NCBI GenBank assembly: GCA_033807775.1
Contig: CM066326.1
Span: 48,599,617-48,663,616, forward strand
From: Saussurea involucrata
Lineage: Eukaryota > Streptophyta > Magnoliopsida > Asterales > Asteraceae
DNA: 64,000 nt
Direction: 5' to 3'
Positions within the stretch are counted from its first letter, which is position 1. Each line of letters opens with the position of its first letter. The notes beneath the pieces are model-generated. The model saw only the letters and a program-made list of their open reading frames with translations. It was not told the DNA's origin and searched no databases. Below, piece after piece: positions 1-9,070 of this stretch. A program made the translations under genes and the position numbers.

Positions 1-1314
1 CTCAAACCCTCTCAAGGTTGCATTGGTTTGGTTGATAAAACCTTTAAGTAACGATTCGAGTGAACCGTTGCCTTCCGATGCATTTTGTTGCCTAGGTGCA
101 TGCGATTGTGAAGATTGACCATGTTGGTAATTGGATTGTTGGTTTTGATAAAATCCCGGGGGATTTTGTGGTCGGTTTTGCGGTTGACTTGCCCCGGGGG
201 GTTGAAGTCCTTGATTTCCTGACCAAGAAAAATTCGGGTGATTCCGCCAATTCGGATTATAAGTTTGAGAAAAAGGGCTATTTCTAGCGTTTCCCAAATA
301 ATTCACCGAAGCGGGATTACCCGGACAATTATCAAAATTATGACTTTCCCCACAAAATGCACACGACTCATTAATAGCTTGGTTTTTCTCTCCACTGATG
401 TTTAAATTATTTTTTACCAAGTTGGACAAAGCCACAATTTGTGCATTTAACGAAGTGATGGCATCAATTTCATGAACTCCCGATGCATTTGGTGTGGTGA
501 TGGCACGAGAATTTTGCCATTCGGTGTTATTGTTGGCAACTTTTTCTAAAATCTCAAATGCCTCGTTGTAAGTTTTTGAAACAAAAGCACCACCAGCTGT
601 AGCATCGAGAATAATTTTAGCAGCGTTAGAAAGACCATTATAAAATGTTTCTAATTGGATGCAATAGGGAATTCCATGATGAGGACATTTTCGAATTAAA
701 TCTTTAAATCTTTCCCATGCATCCGACACTGCCTCGTCATTCTCTTGCCGAAAGTTCATGATATCGTGCCTAAGCTTTACATTTCTTGTTGGAGGAAAAT
801 ATTTTTTTAAAAACTTTTCGGCTAAACTCGACCAAGTGTCGATGGATTCCGGTGGTTGTGAATTTAGCCATGCTTTAGCTCTATCCCTTAACGTGTAAGT
901 GAAGAGCGTCAAACGTAAGGCTTCCGGTGTTACTCCGGGAATACGAAAATGATCCGTCATTTCTATAAATGATTTCAAATGTGAATGCGGATCCTCCGAA
1001 GGTAATCCCCCAAATTGACCCATTGCTTGGACCATTTGGAACATTACGGGTTCGGGTTTAAAAGCTTGCGTATTCATGTTGGGCCTAATAATACCCGACT
1101 TTGATTGCTCAAATTCGGGTGTTGCATAGTCCCTTATTTTCCTATTTTTACTATCGGCAATACCTACCGTTGTTTCCGGCGGTGGAGGTGGCGGCTGAGC
1201 TGCCATGTTTCGGTTATTCGGTGGGTTTTGCCGATTACCTCTTCTACGTCTAGCAATAGTTCTTTCGATTTCGTTATCAAGAGGTAAAAGTTCTCCGCGT
1301 TGCAACCATGGCAT
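1..1314 (-). CDS. gag: Athila-type Gag polyprotein, N-terminal 438 codons (partial)
   Basis: Capsid/nucleocapsid precursor that would assemble the cytoplasmic virus-like particle. I translated the minus strand from the ATG at 1314 to base 1 and met no stop, so the visible gag is intact. A second in-frame ATG lies at 1206. The N-terminus is basic (a run of four Arg), followed by a poly-Pro stretch. The retrotransposon gag domain covers about residues 85-250 and includes LRDRAKAWLNS and AWERFKDLIRKCPHHG. A Cys/His motif follows at C318, C321, H325 and C330 (CX2CX3HX4C), then a Gln/Asn/Pro-rich tail. The start at 1314 is chosen because it is the first ATG of the open frame after the primer site. 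The family assignment is confident; the C-terminus and pol are off the window. Confidence 0.9.
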   Translation of the reverse strand, partial: MPWLQRGELLPLDNEIERTIARRRRGNRQNPPNNRNMAAQPPPPPPETTVGIADSKNRKIRDYATPEFEQSKSGIIRPNMNTQAFKPEPVMFQMVQAMGQFGGLPSEDPHSHLKSFIEMTDHFRIPGVTPEALRLTLFTYTLRDRAKAWLNSQPPESIDTWSSLAEKFLKKYFPPTRNVKLRHDIMNFRQENDEAVSDAWERFKDLIRKCPHHGIPYCIQLETFYNGLSNAAKIILDATAGGAFVSKTYNEAFEILEKVANNNTEWQNSRAITTPNASGVHEIDAITSLNAQIVALSNLVKNNLNISGEKNQAINESCAFCGESHNFDNCPGNPASVNYLGNARNSPFSQTYNPNWRNHPNFSWSGNQGLQPPGASQPQNRPQNPPGFYQNQQSNYQHGQSSQSHAPRQQNASEGNGSLESLLKGFINQTNATLRGFE

Positions 1315-1396
1315 ACAACACGAGAAAATGCTTTTTGGAAACAAGTGACACAGGCTCGAACTAAAGTCAATATCTCAGGATAAAACTCACGCCAGT

Positions 1397-1413
1397 CCCC
1401 GGCAACGGCGCCA
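1397..1413 (-). other. Primer-binding site for tRNA-Asp(GUC)
   Basis: The plus strand here reads CCCCGGCAACGGCGCCA, the 3' end of plant tRNA-Asp(GUC) including CCA, so the minus-strand element RNA carries its exact complement. It lies 6 bases from the LTR end. Athila elements use tRNA-Asp. Confidence 0.93.
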
Positions 1414-2313
1414 AAAACTTGATAGCTATTTATCGTGTCCAAATTATAAACACAATATTTCCACAATAAAGGTGCAAGTATACACCAATTTTGGGATCGC
1501 TACAAGTAGTATAATGGTATAAATACCAAGTATCGTATCCACAGGGACTAGACTAATGAGAATCAGAGACTTTCGTGAACTTCTTGCACAGGTTTCGAGT
1601 GAGAGAAAAATTATCGTTGATGGTGATTTAATTTAAACTACGAAATGTAACTTTTAATTAACGAATGGATATGGGTGTAAGCTTTTACCTTGAGATAATC
1701 ATAGGAACAACATGGGCAGTCACGTCGTGACACAAGTCGTCTATAAAAAAACCCGATCTCTCGAAAGTGGCTAATTATAAACCGTGCCCACTCGTGCCCA
1801 TAAAGTGCCTACTGTAACTAACTCTTAATCTTGCCGATTTATCTAAGTATGATTTAAAAATCAAAGTTCCATCAATAAGAAGTTTTATTCCCAAATCTCT
1901 TTGGAATACTCGACTGACAATCGAACCTTAGTAAATCATGCAAAACCCGCCTCTCGACGTGGTCCGCAAATACTTTCTCAAATCTTTGTGCATCACTTAA
2001 GCCGTATTTCAGATCCGCCCCTCTCGAGGTCTAAGATCTAATATTAACACATAAAAGTGATCAGCTTATCTGCGTTGAGTGAAGTCTCGAATTAAGTGAC
2101 CAATCATAAGAGCTAGTAACAACGGCCACACCCATGTGCGGTCTACTAGTCCCAGGTTAGGCTCACACCCACACCCATGAGGGTGCTTAGCTCATAATAA
2201 AATGCATAACGAAAGAAGAATAAATAAAAACTACTTGCATTAAACTAGACGGAAATTAAAGTACAAGAATTAAAGAGTACGGAAAATAAATTACGGAAAA
2301 TAAAACTAGGCGG

Positions 2314-2368
2314 AAATTAAAATGCTAAAATTAAAATGCTAAAATTAAAATGCTAAAATTAAAATGCA
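2314..2368. repeat. Tandem repeat, unit about 14 bp, four copies
   Basis: Four near-perfect head-to-tail copies of AAAATTAAAATGCT inside the Athila LTR; the first lacks one base and the last differs at its end. Confidence 0.85.
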
Positions 2369-2509
2369 AGAAAGTAAATTCTAAAATAAATCTTCAAGCT
2401 TAAAAGCAATTAGCTTGAAGATGAAAGCAAGAAGTAAAATGGAGATAGTTGTTGGTGATGGAGAGAGATGTGAATCATCCAGTGCCTCTTCAATGCTTCC
2501 AAATGGGTC

Positions 2510-2517
2510 TTTATATT
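2510..2517 (-). promoter_or_regulatory. Candidate TATA box of the Athila LTR
   Basis: Minus strand reads AATATAAA, in a region otherwise free of coding sequence, about 1.1 kb from each LTR end. Placed by motif only. Confidence 0.4.
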
Positions 2518-3362
2518 GCCTTCAAAGAGTTGAGGAAACCAAGGGCAGGTAAGTCATTCTCCCCATCCTAGTACAAACAAACAAACTCAGCCAAGTAATC
2601 AGCACCCAAAGACTTAACCATGGTCAGCCATTTACCATATGAGTTACGAATGCCCACTGTGGGCAGAACAATGCCCACTTTACGAACAACAGGTTATTTT
2701 CCACAAAAATTAGACTATTGGGTTCATTTATCATACCTTGCAAACATTATGGACCAAATGAAGGAGAAAGGAACAAAGTGGGTGTAAAATGTCCTAAATT
2801 CTATGAAAAGGAGTAATAAATAACTCTCAAGAATGAGAGTTATCACCTTTCTTACCTTAGGCATGCAATTCCTAATTCTATTTCTCAATTACTTCTCTCG
2901 AACATAAATGGAAAGCAATAAAACAATTGTAAGGTAGCTAATCTCACAAAAGCATTAAACACCAAATTGCATTCATTCATTAAAATAGGAAAACTGATAA
3001 AGGTCTCAGGTCATCTGTTTACAAGCTTAAACCACATTCATTCCAACCCCCAACATGAACCGGTTAGTTCATGTCGGTGGTGGATTCAAACACAATAGAA
3101 AAAGATGGAAACAAGTATGTAAACATGATAATTGTGGCAACTGTAATGGAATGGTTCCTCCCTTCTATCGTACTCGTCTCTACTTCGTGTGATGAACGTG
3201 TATCTGATCCTCCCTCTATCGTGGCTCCAACGGGTGTCACTCGGCTCTGAAAATCGCCCCCGGAACTGCTTTGGCCGTCGTGTGTAAGTTGTGTGTAAAC
3301 TGCCTCGTGAATAATGACCTAAAACCCGATTAAAATACTGATTTTCGCGAAACAGTGGCTTA

Positions 3363-3380
3363 CGCGACTTGCAAGTCGCG
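3363..3380. repeat. 18 bp perfect palindrome
   Basis: CGCGACTTGCAAGTCGCG is its own reverse complement. It lies about 280 bp inside the outer (U3) end of the Athila LTR. Confidence 0.9.
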
Positions 3381-3636
3381 GGCTAAGTCGCACGTATCAT
3401 TTTGGCTACGTGGGTCGTTTTCTGGTTTGCGGTTCGGGTCCTGGTTCGGTCGTGGGTCTTGGGCTTGGCTCTTGGGCTTTCGTTGGCTTCGTTTTGGACT
3501 CGATTTGGGCTCTTTTTAGCTTCTTTTCTCGATGATTGCCGCCTCTTAGATAACCTGTATAATTCACTAGATAAACCGTAAAATACACGCCTTTTTACTT
3601 GAACACAAGCCAATCTCATAGGTTTGAGAACTGAAA

Positions 3637-3659
3637 ATAACGCCGAAAAGTGGCGTTAT
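3637..3659. repeat. Terminal hairpin of the Athila LTR
   Basis: ATAACGCC, a 7 base loop, then GGCGTTAT: a perfect 8 bp stem ending two bases from the LTR end. It could fold in RNA or single-stranded cDNA. Confidence 0.85.
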
Positions 3660-3661
3660 CA

Positions 3662-4296
3662 ATCGTGCTGAACTCGTAAAGATCAATCCTGGTATTTCTG
3701 GTCTAGAAAACAGATTATCAGCGATTGAAATTTGTGTGGGGATCCCTGGCCAAGAAGACAGGGAACCAAAAACAGCTGCTGAGTCATCACATTCCTCCCC
3801 CACTCATCATGAAAAAGGGGGGGAGAAGAGCGCTGAAGACCTTTCCCATGATGAATCTATCAGGGGAGAAAAGACTGAAGACCTCACCTTTACTGAAGAG
3901 GGTGAGAAGACAATTGAAGAAGCAGCCGCTGGACCTCAGGGAGATGAAAACCCTGAGGGAACCGAGAAGCTTACCTCTATATCTGATGGGGAGCAACTCG
4001 AAGAAGAAGCTGAAGAATCTGAGTCTGAAGCTGAAGATGAAGAAGCCATCGACTTGTCTGATGACGAACCATCCTCTTCTCCAAAGAATGATGATGATAA
4101 AGATGATGATGGTGACTCTTTTATCATCAAACCTGCTCAGAGAACCACAACTCTTAAAGGGATCAAGATAAATGAACCTTCAGGGGAGCGGACAAACACA
4201 AAGCCATCAGCATCTGAAGCTGACAAGGGCAAAGGAAAAAGTGTCGCTGAAGATGATGAAAATCTGACGATCTTGCTTAAAAAGCCAGTTTGTCAG
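3662..4296 (+). pseudogene. Env-position protein of Sirevirus, upstream exon (5' end lost)
   Basis: About 210 codons are open from 3667 to the splice donor at 4296, beginning in the middle of the protein (LVKINPGISGLENRLSAIE), where the Athila LTR cuts it. The same segment occurs intact in the copy at 57964-60346 (PAISGLDDRLAAVE). It is strongly acidic, with Glu-rich runs and a poly-Asp stretch encoded by GAT repeats near 4088-4113, then a basic SEADKGKGKS segment before the donor. The function is unknown: the position after pol is that of SIRE env-like genes, but I see no signal peptide, transmembrane segment or glycoprotein pattern in this part. It cannot be expressed whole because its start is missing. 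Confidence 0.8.
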
Positions 4297-4449
4297 GTAC
4301 ACTAACCTCTACTTTCACTGCATCCCTTCTCTATCTATCTCTATACACATTATCAGGTCTACACTCACTAAAACCTCTATACACTTCATCCCATTCTCAC
4401 TCTCTTTTTACCCAAGTTCTTATTCATAAGATCGCTGTGTTTCAGCTAG
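4297..4449 (+). other. Spliceosomal intron in the env-position gene (153 bp)
   Basis: Donor CAG|GTACAC and acceptor CTAG|TCC. The upstream exon ends in phase 0 after the codons for VCQ, and the downstream frame reopens in phase 0 at TCC (SSPLFED). The interior is pyrimidine-rich with many stops. The same donor codon and CTAG acceptor occur at 57814-57963 and 62061-62219. Confidence 0.8.
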
Positions 4450-5700
4450 TCCTCTCCCCTGTTTGAGGATATCGCTGAAGTTCCTACAGCTGCGACTTCA
4501 CCAACAATAATACCAGCTGCCGCTAAAGAAATAATCCCAGTCTTGGATTTGATCTTTGAGACTGATGAACCCGAAGAACAACTACTCTCTCACAAAAACA
4601 GACCTTCCTTGGCTCCTCAAAAGCTGAGTGAAGAGGATCAGAAAAAGAGAGATGAAATGATCAAGAGATTCGAAGATCAGCAAATCATTCTGAAGCGTGA
4701 TCAACTTCCTTCTATTCCTACAAAATTCAAACTTTCAAAAAGGGAATACAAGGATCACCTCAGAGCTGAACGTCTAATCGCTGAAAGAAGGGAAGCTGAA
4801 GAAAAAGACAGAGAATACGCAATCTAGCTTACTCAACGATCAGTAAAAGACCCCAAGCTGAAAAGAACTCCAATCGAAATTCAACGTCAGCTATGGGAAG
4901 ACGCCAAGAAGATCGTTGAAAAGAAGAGAAATGTGTCTCAATCGACCTTAGCCTGGTGCAAAGAAAAGGTACACTTCAGACTTCGACCTTCCAGAATAAT
5001 CAAGGTACTCGTTTCTGGAAGATCAACCATCAAAGTTTCTATCGCTGAAATCGAGATATTCAGAGAGAATGATCAGTACGAAAAATTCTATGCTGAAGCT
5101 ATCACGAAGTACGGTCTCTCTGAATGGTTGGAGATCAGATTAGCCATCCAGAAGTCTCAGTCTAAGTACAAGGATCACTTTGAAAAGCTGATATACAAAC
5201 AGGTCGACTTAGTCTATTCTTGTGTGGATATTCCTCCTCCTCCTCCTCTCGAAAGTCAGAAACGAAGGGCCTCTGCAAAGAAAAAGTCTAAATCCTCAGA
5301 AGATGGTCCTCATATTCGAAACGAAATAGATATTGGTTTTTCTATGGAAGAAGTCCTTGGTCCTGAACCTGACCTTTCTGCACTTGACACATCTCTTCCT
5401 CCTGATAAGACTTTCATCCCTGGGAAAGTCATAAGCAAACCCTATGGGATATTCTTTATTGAGTGGAATGGACGAAATCGTTTTCAACGTATCTCTGAGC
5501 TCCACATCACTCCCATCGAACAACTGAAAGATCTCATCAACTGGTGTGACTTCAAGAAAGACATTCAGGCACGGCATCTTAAACCCTTGATCTTTGAAGA
5601 AGCGCTGAACAAACGAAATCAAGGAGTAAATGTCCCTGACTGGATGATTCCTACATCAATGACCCTTGATGAACAACTCATTAAGGAAAAACCTTTATAA
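4450..5700 (+). pseudogene. Env-position protein of Sirevirus, downstream exon (one in-frame stop)
   Basis: 417 codons including the terminator, in one frame, broken only by TAG at 4825-4827, where the related copies read Gln (a CAG to TAG change). The region has a charged helical part (KLSEEDQKKRDEMIKRFED, REAEEKDREYAI), a middle domain with KYGLSEWLEIRLAIQKS, a poly-Pro linker followed by a basic patch (KRRASAKKKSK), and a conserved C-terminal domain (PYGIFF...FQRISELHITPIEQL...VPDWMIP). The C-terminal domain is the best conserved among the three copies here. I know similar segments only from plant retroelement proteins; no biochemical function is known to me. The Lys-rich patch could be a nuclear localisation or nucleic-acid-binding site (inference). 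Confidence 0.8.
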
Positions 5701-5968
5701 ACTGATAGGATCGCCCATTCTTCTATTGTATCAGTTATTCTTTTGTACTTGTAATTTTATTCGTTGTACTTGTAATTTTTCCACTTCCCTCTGTAATCTT
5801 TACAAAGTTTAAAGAAAAATTTCAGCGAACGTACTTTACTCCATCAGTACAGAAAAGATCCCAGAAAACAGTAAAAGGGACAAATATTTTATGAGTTCTT
5901 TTTATCCTTGTGTTTTCATTAAATAGCAATTTTCTTTGTTGCTATGTCATAATCAAATAGGGGGAGAT
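5701..5968 (+). other. Sirevirus 3' UTR and polypurine tract
   Basis: Non-coding. It contains a direct repeat of TTGTACTTGTAATTTT near 5742-5780 and ends in the purine run AGGGGGAGA (5959-5967), next to the LTR start at 5969; this primes plus-strand DNA synthesis in this family. Confidence 0.82.
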
Positions 5969-6945
5969 TGTTGATCCAAACCCTCAGTGATTTGATAATG
6001 ACCCTCTCTTATATACTTAGTGAAAAATGTAAGTAAACAATATGTATCAGAGTTTCACTGTCGCTGATAAGTACTAAGATCTTACAGTACCGCTGATAGG
6101 AACTCTCACTCTTTAGATTAAACATTCAGCGAACACTGTTCACCATAATGCTCTGAGTCTGTTCAGTACTTATGGTGATCGCTGATAAGTTAGTTGTTTA
6201 CTTAGGATCCCTGAAGATAAGTTTCACGTCAACATAGGTTCTACGTTGAAGTCGAAGATCAAGCTCAAGAACCAGCGACAAGTCTCCTAATGAACTGATG
6301 CGGATCAGCGAAGACTCAGATTTGTCCACTCAACGTGAAGTATCAAGTACAAGACTTCAGCTATCGCTGAACTTTATCATTCGCTGATATAGAATGATAA
6401 ATCGCTGAATCAACGAAAAGCTGATCATGAAGTCCTCCGTATAAAGTACTTTTGTCTAAACCACCCTTGCACGACTCCGTACGATATGTCAGAAAAGAAC
6501 CTCCTTATTGTCTGAAATCTTACAACCACTCTGATATTACACTGTTCAAACATGCGGCTACTAAGGTTGTCAACAAAGGTCAATGACATACAACCAATGA
6601 GCTGTTGCCACATGTAAAGTGTAAGTTGCCATGCATTAAATGCATGCAGTATATAAGAAGATGAACTCACTTCATTTTGAAGTAACTTGCTAACTCTGGA
6701 CAAGTTCATCCTTCTTATCTTGAGATAGGTTATTATTAGTAATTTCCTTCTCTTTCTTAGTGCAAGAAACTTAGTGTTCCAACTTGTTTAGATTTAGGTT
6801 TAACCTTAATCTTGTTTCCGGAACAAGCTGTAAATTGTTAATGATTTATCAATAAACAATTTAGAAAAGTAAAATCTGTGTGTTTGTATTCAACCCCCCC
6901 CCCCCCCCCCCCTCTATAAACTTGTATAACCCTTCGGGACCAACA
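5969..6945 (+). repeat. Sirevirus 3' LTR (977 bp)
   Basis: Starts TGTTGATCC after the polypurine tract and ends GGGACCAACA. It contains a TATA box (6650-6657), many TCGCTGA/TCAGCGA motifs and a run of 19 C near its end. It is homologous to, but clearly diverged from, the LTRs at 34018, 43521, 60429 and 63741. Confidence 0.9.
6650..6657 (+). promoter_or_regulatory. TATA box of the Sirevirus LTR
   Basis: TATATAAG follows a conserved ATTAAATGCATGCAG stretch. The same TATA block recurs at 34683 and, on the minus strand, at 43789 and 60701. Confidence 0.75.
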
Positions 6946-7445
6946 TACATGTTCTTTGTTGTCAACTTGTTCAGTTCTCGATAATCAATACACATTCTCA
7001 TCGATCCGTCCTTCTTTTTTACAAACAATACTAGTGCACCCCAAGGAGATGTACTCGATCTAATGAAACCCTTATCTAATAATTCTTGTAGCTGAGACAT
7101 CATTTCTTTCATCTCCGGAGGAGCTAACTTGCATGGAGCACGAGCAACTAGTATAGCCCCGAAAGTTAGATCAATTCTAAATACAATCTGCCGGTCGGGT
7201 GGAAGACTAGTCAAATCATCTGGAAATACTTCTGGGAACTCGTTAACTACTGGAATAATATCCATCTTACCCTTCTCTTTCTTAGCATCAATAACATAGG
7301 CTAAGAAGCTATGACAACCTTTCCTCACACACTTACGAGCTTTTAATAACAATGACATACTAGATTGTTGGCTTTGACGATCACCATAGATTACTACCGG
7401 TCTCTTCCCACGTAAATCGATATTAATCAACTTATTGTTACACAC
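6946..7445 (-). pseudogene. pol: Chromovirus pol fragment: protease end and first part of reverse transcriptase
   Basis: Reading down from 7445, the frame gives the protease-RT linker, then [16 protein letters not shown] and the RT fingers region through [14 protein letters not shown], where it meets the Sirevirus LTR at 6945. The catalytic YxDD/FxDD box and everything after it are absent from the window, so it can make no active enzyme. The last residues of the open frame come from the LTR, not from pol. Confidence 0.82.
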
Positions 7446-7695
7446 TATACTAGCCCGATTAATCCGTTTCTACTACTACATCAAACTCATTTATGGCCAT
7501 AGGAAATAAATGAATTGTTACTAGACACTCTTCTATATTCATCATACAATTTTCGAACACTTCTCTTACCGACACATGCTTATCATTAGCAGTTTCTACT
7601 AGTAATGCACTATCTAGAAGTTTGGGTTTCACATTCAAACAATTTACATAAGAAGGAGATACGAACGAACTTTTCGCACTTAATCAAATAACACC

Positions 7696-9070
7696 TTAGC
7701 ATTTACGGAGTTTATCATGAAAGTACCTGTCACCACGTCCGGATTTTTCTCCGCCTCCACAGTCGTCATTTGAAATGCACACCCCTTTACTTTGGGTTGA
7801 TCTAGCTTTGATGTATCTTTTCTTCCTCCCTAATTTCCCAACCACATTACTTCTGCGACCTTTCATTTGACGGCAATCATATTTCAAATGGTTGGGGGAA
7901 TTGCAATAGTAACATAATCGATTAGATGGCCAATTCATGGCTATATGCCCCAGCTTTCCACACTTATAACAAGTTCTTGGATCCTGCGTACACTCACCCT
8001 GATGCACCCGATTATACTTTGGGTAGGGTCTTTCATAGAATTAAATTGGTGGACGGTTGCCAAATTTTGGAAAGAATGGCCTTTTGTATCTCAAAGGCGA
8101 CCCTTCCCATTTTCTCTTCCCCATACGTTTTTCACTGATATCTCGTCTTGTATCCCTTTCAGCTCTTTCTGCGGCATCCACCGCAACAGTAAACGTATAC
8201 GGTTTCATGGCTATCACATATCCTCGGATTAAAGAGTTTAACCAAAGATACACCTCTCCACTTTAAGAGATTCAGTGGCAACGTAGTATTCAGCAAATCG
8301 AGACTTTTCCAAGAACTAGGCAGTATAGTCTCGGACGGTCATACTCCCTTGTTGTAGATGCATGAACTCATCTTCTAATTGTCTTATAGCAGCTTGTGGA
8401 CAAAAATTAGATTTTAATGCCTTTGAGAAATCTTCCCAAGTAAAAGTTTCAAAGACATCAGACTTTTTTGATGAAGCTAAAACCTCCCACCAGTATAAAG
8501 CATCGACTTTAATATCGTTGTTCCAAATAAGACTCTATCTTTATCTGCACATTTACTAGTCTTAAAGATAGATTCATTCTTTTTCAACAAGCGCATTGCT
8601 TTCACCATATCTCTTTCTCTAGAATAGGTTCGGGGTTTTCAAGCTAGAATTTTTTTGTAATCACATGTCTTTGTAGATACAGTTGTTGGAGGAGGTACCT
8701 CAGCTTCATAGACAGGCTCAGATTCTACCGATTCTTTTTCAGTTGTATATTAAGGTGGTCCAAACCAACATTGTATATTGGCTTAAAGTTTCTCCATTTT
8801 CGCAACTAGATCTGCTCTCATAACATATTCAGTGTCTTGATTATGTCCTTTTCCTCTGGCCCGACCTCGGCCTTGAGTCTGTCCCATACCGGAACCTTCA
8901 TGTATCATCTTTTCTGGTTCTATATGTAGTCTCTGACTAGATCCTCTTCTTCTTCCCCCACTTGTTCCTCGTATGCTTGAAGTATTTCTCCGAACAGTAC
9001 AAGACAAAGGAATTGTCCCCTCTGGATTTTCGGGTTCATTCCTCCCTGATTGTCTGAGATTACCAGCCAT
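7696..9070 (-). pseudogene. gag: Chromovirus gag remnant
   Basis: Pieces in several frames. The N-terminus starts at an ATG at 9070 (MAGNLRQSGRNEPENPEG...), is rich in Arg/Gly (GGRRRGSSQR, GRGRARGKG) and closes at 8783. The middle (8041-8253) reads LNSLIRGYVIAMKPYTFTV and then a basic linker. The nucleocapsid end (7696-8007) holds two zinc knuckles, CYKCGKLGHIAMNW (the final Cys replaced by Trp) and CYYCNSPNHLKYDC. Frameshifts and stops separate the pieces. Gag would have formed the particle; this copy is dead. Confidence 0.75.

Larger units (their letters stand above)
1..3661 (-). mobile_element. Athila-type Ty3/gypsy retrotransposon, 5' portion, cut by window edge
   Basis: On the minus strand the order is LTR (1420-3661), tRNA-Asp primer site (1397-1413), an 80 bp leader and gag running off the left edge. 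The LTR has matching ends TGATA...TATCA. The tRNA-Asp primer site and the gag type are those of the Athila lineage (established knowledge). The element sits inside the env-position gene of the Sirevirus at 3662-6945: codons homologous to those in the other copies resume right after 3661. The expected duplication would be ATCGT (3662-3666); its partner lies outside the window. Confidence 0.9.
1420..3661 (-). repeat. Athila-type LTR (5' LTR of the minus-strand element), 2242 bp
   Basis: Bounded by TGATAG at 1420 and GTTATCA ending at 3661, a perfect TGATA/TATCA terminal pair, with the primer site next to the inner end. It contains a 14 bp A/T-rich tandem repeat, a minus-strand TATA-like box, an 18 bp palindrome and a terminal hairpin (listed separately). 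I see no gene in it; the short ORFs it contains look like chance. Confidence 0.88.
3662..6945 (+). mobile_element. Sirevirus (Ty1/copia, SIRE/Maximus) 3' end: env-position gene plus 3' LTR
   Basis: The 5' part, including gag and pol, is left of the Athila insertion and outside the window. What remains is the 3' half of the env-position gene, a short 3' UTR, a polypurine tract and a complete LTR. The gene and LTR are homologous to the elements at 34018 and 43521. The LTR ends exactly where a foreign chromovirus reverse transcriptase resumes at 6946, with TACAT (6946-6950) as the candidate duplication. Confidence 0.88.

Noticed and set aside
96..287. Short plus-strand ORF at the left edge
   Set aside because: Shadow of the intact Athila gag on the minus strand.
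1397..1413. tRNA-Asp gene
   Set aside because: Only the 3' 17 bases match; this is the primer-binding site on the opposite strand.
3725..4171. Basic, Met/Leu-rich ORF overlapping the acidic exon (similar at 58080-58532 and 61474-62064)
   Set aside because: It is the shifted frame of GAA/GAT-rich codons of the real acidic protein; conserved only through the real frame, apart from the short true start of the 61474 ORF.
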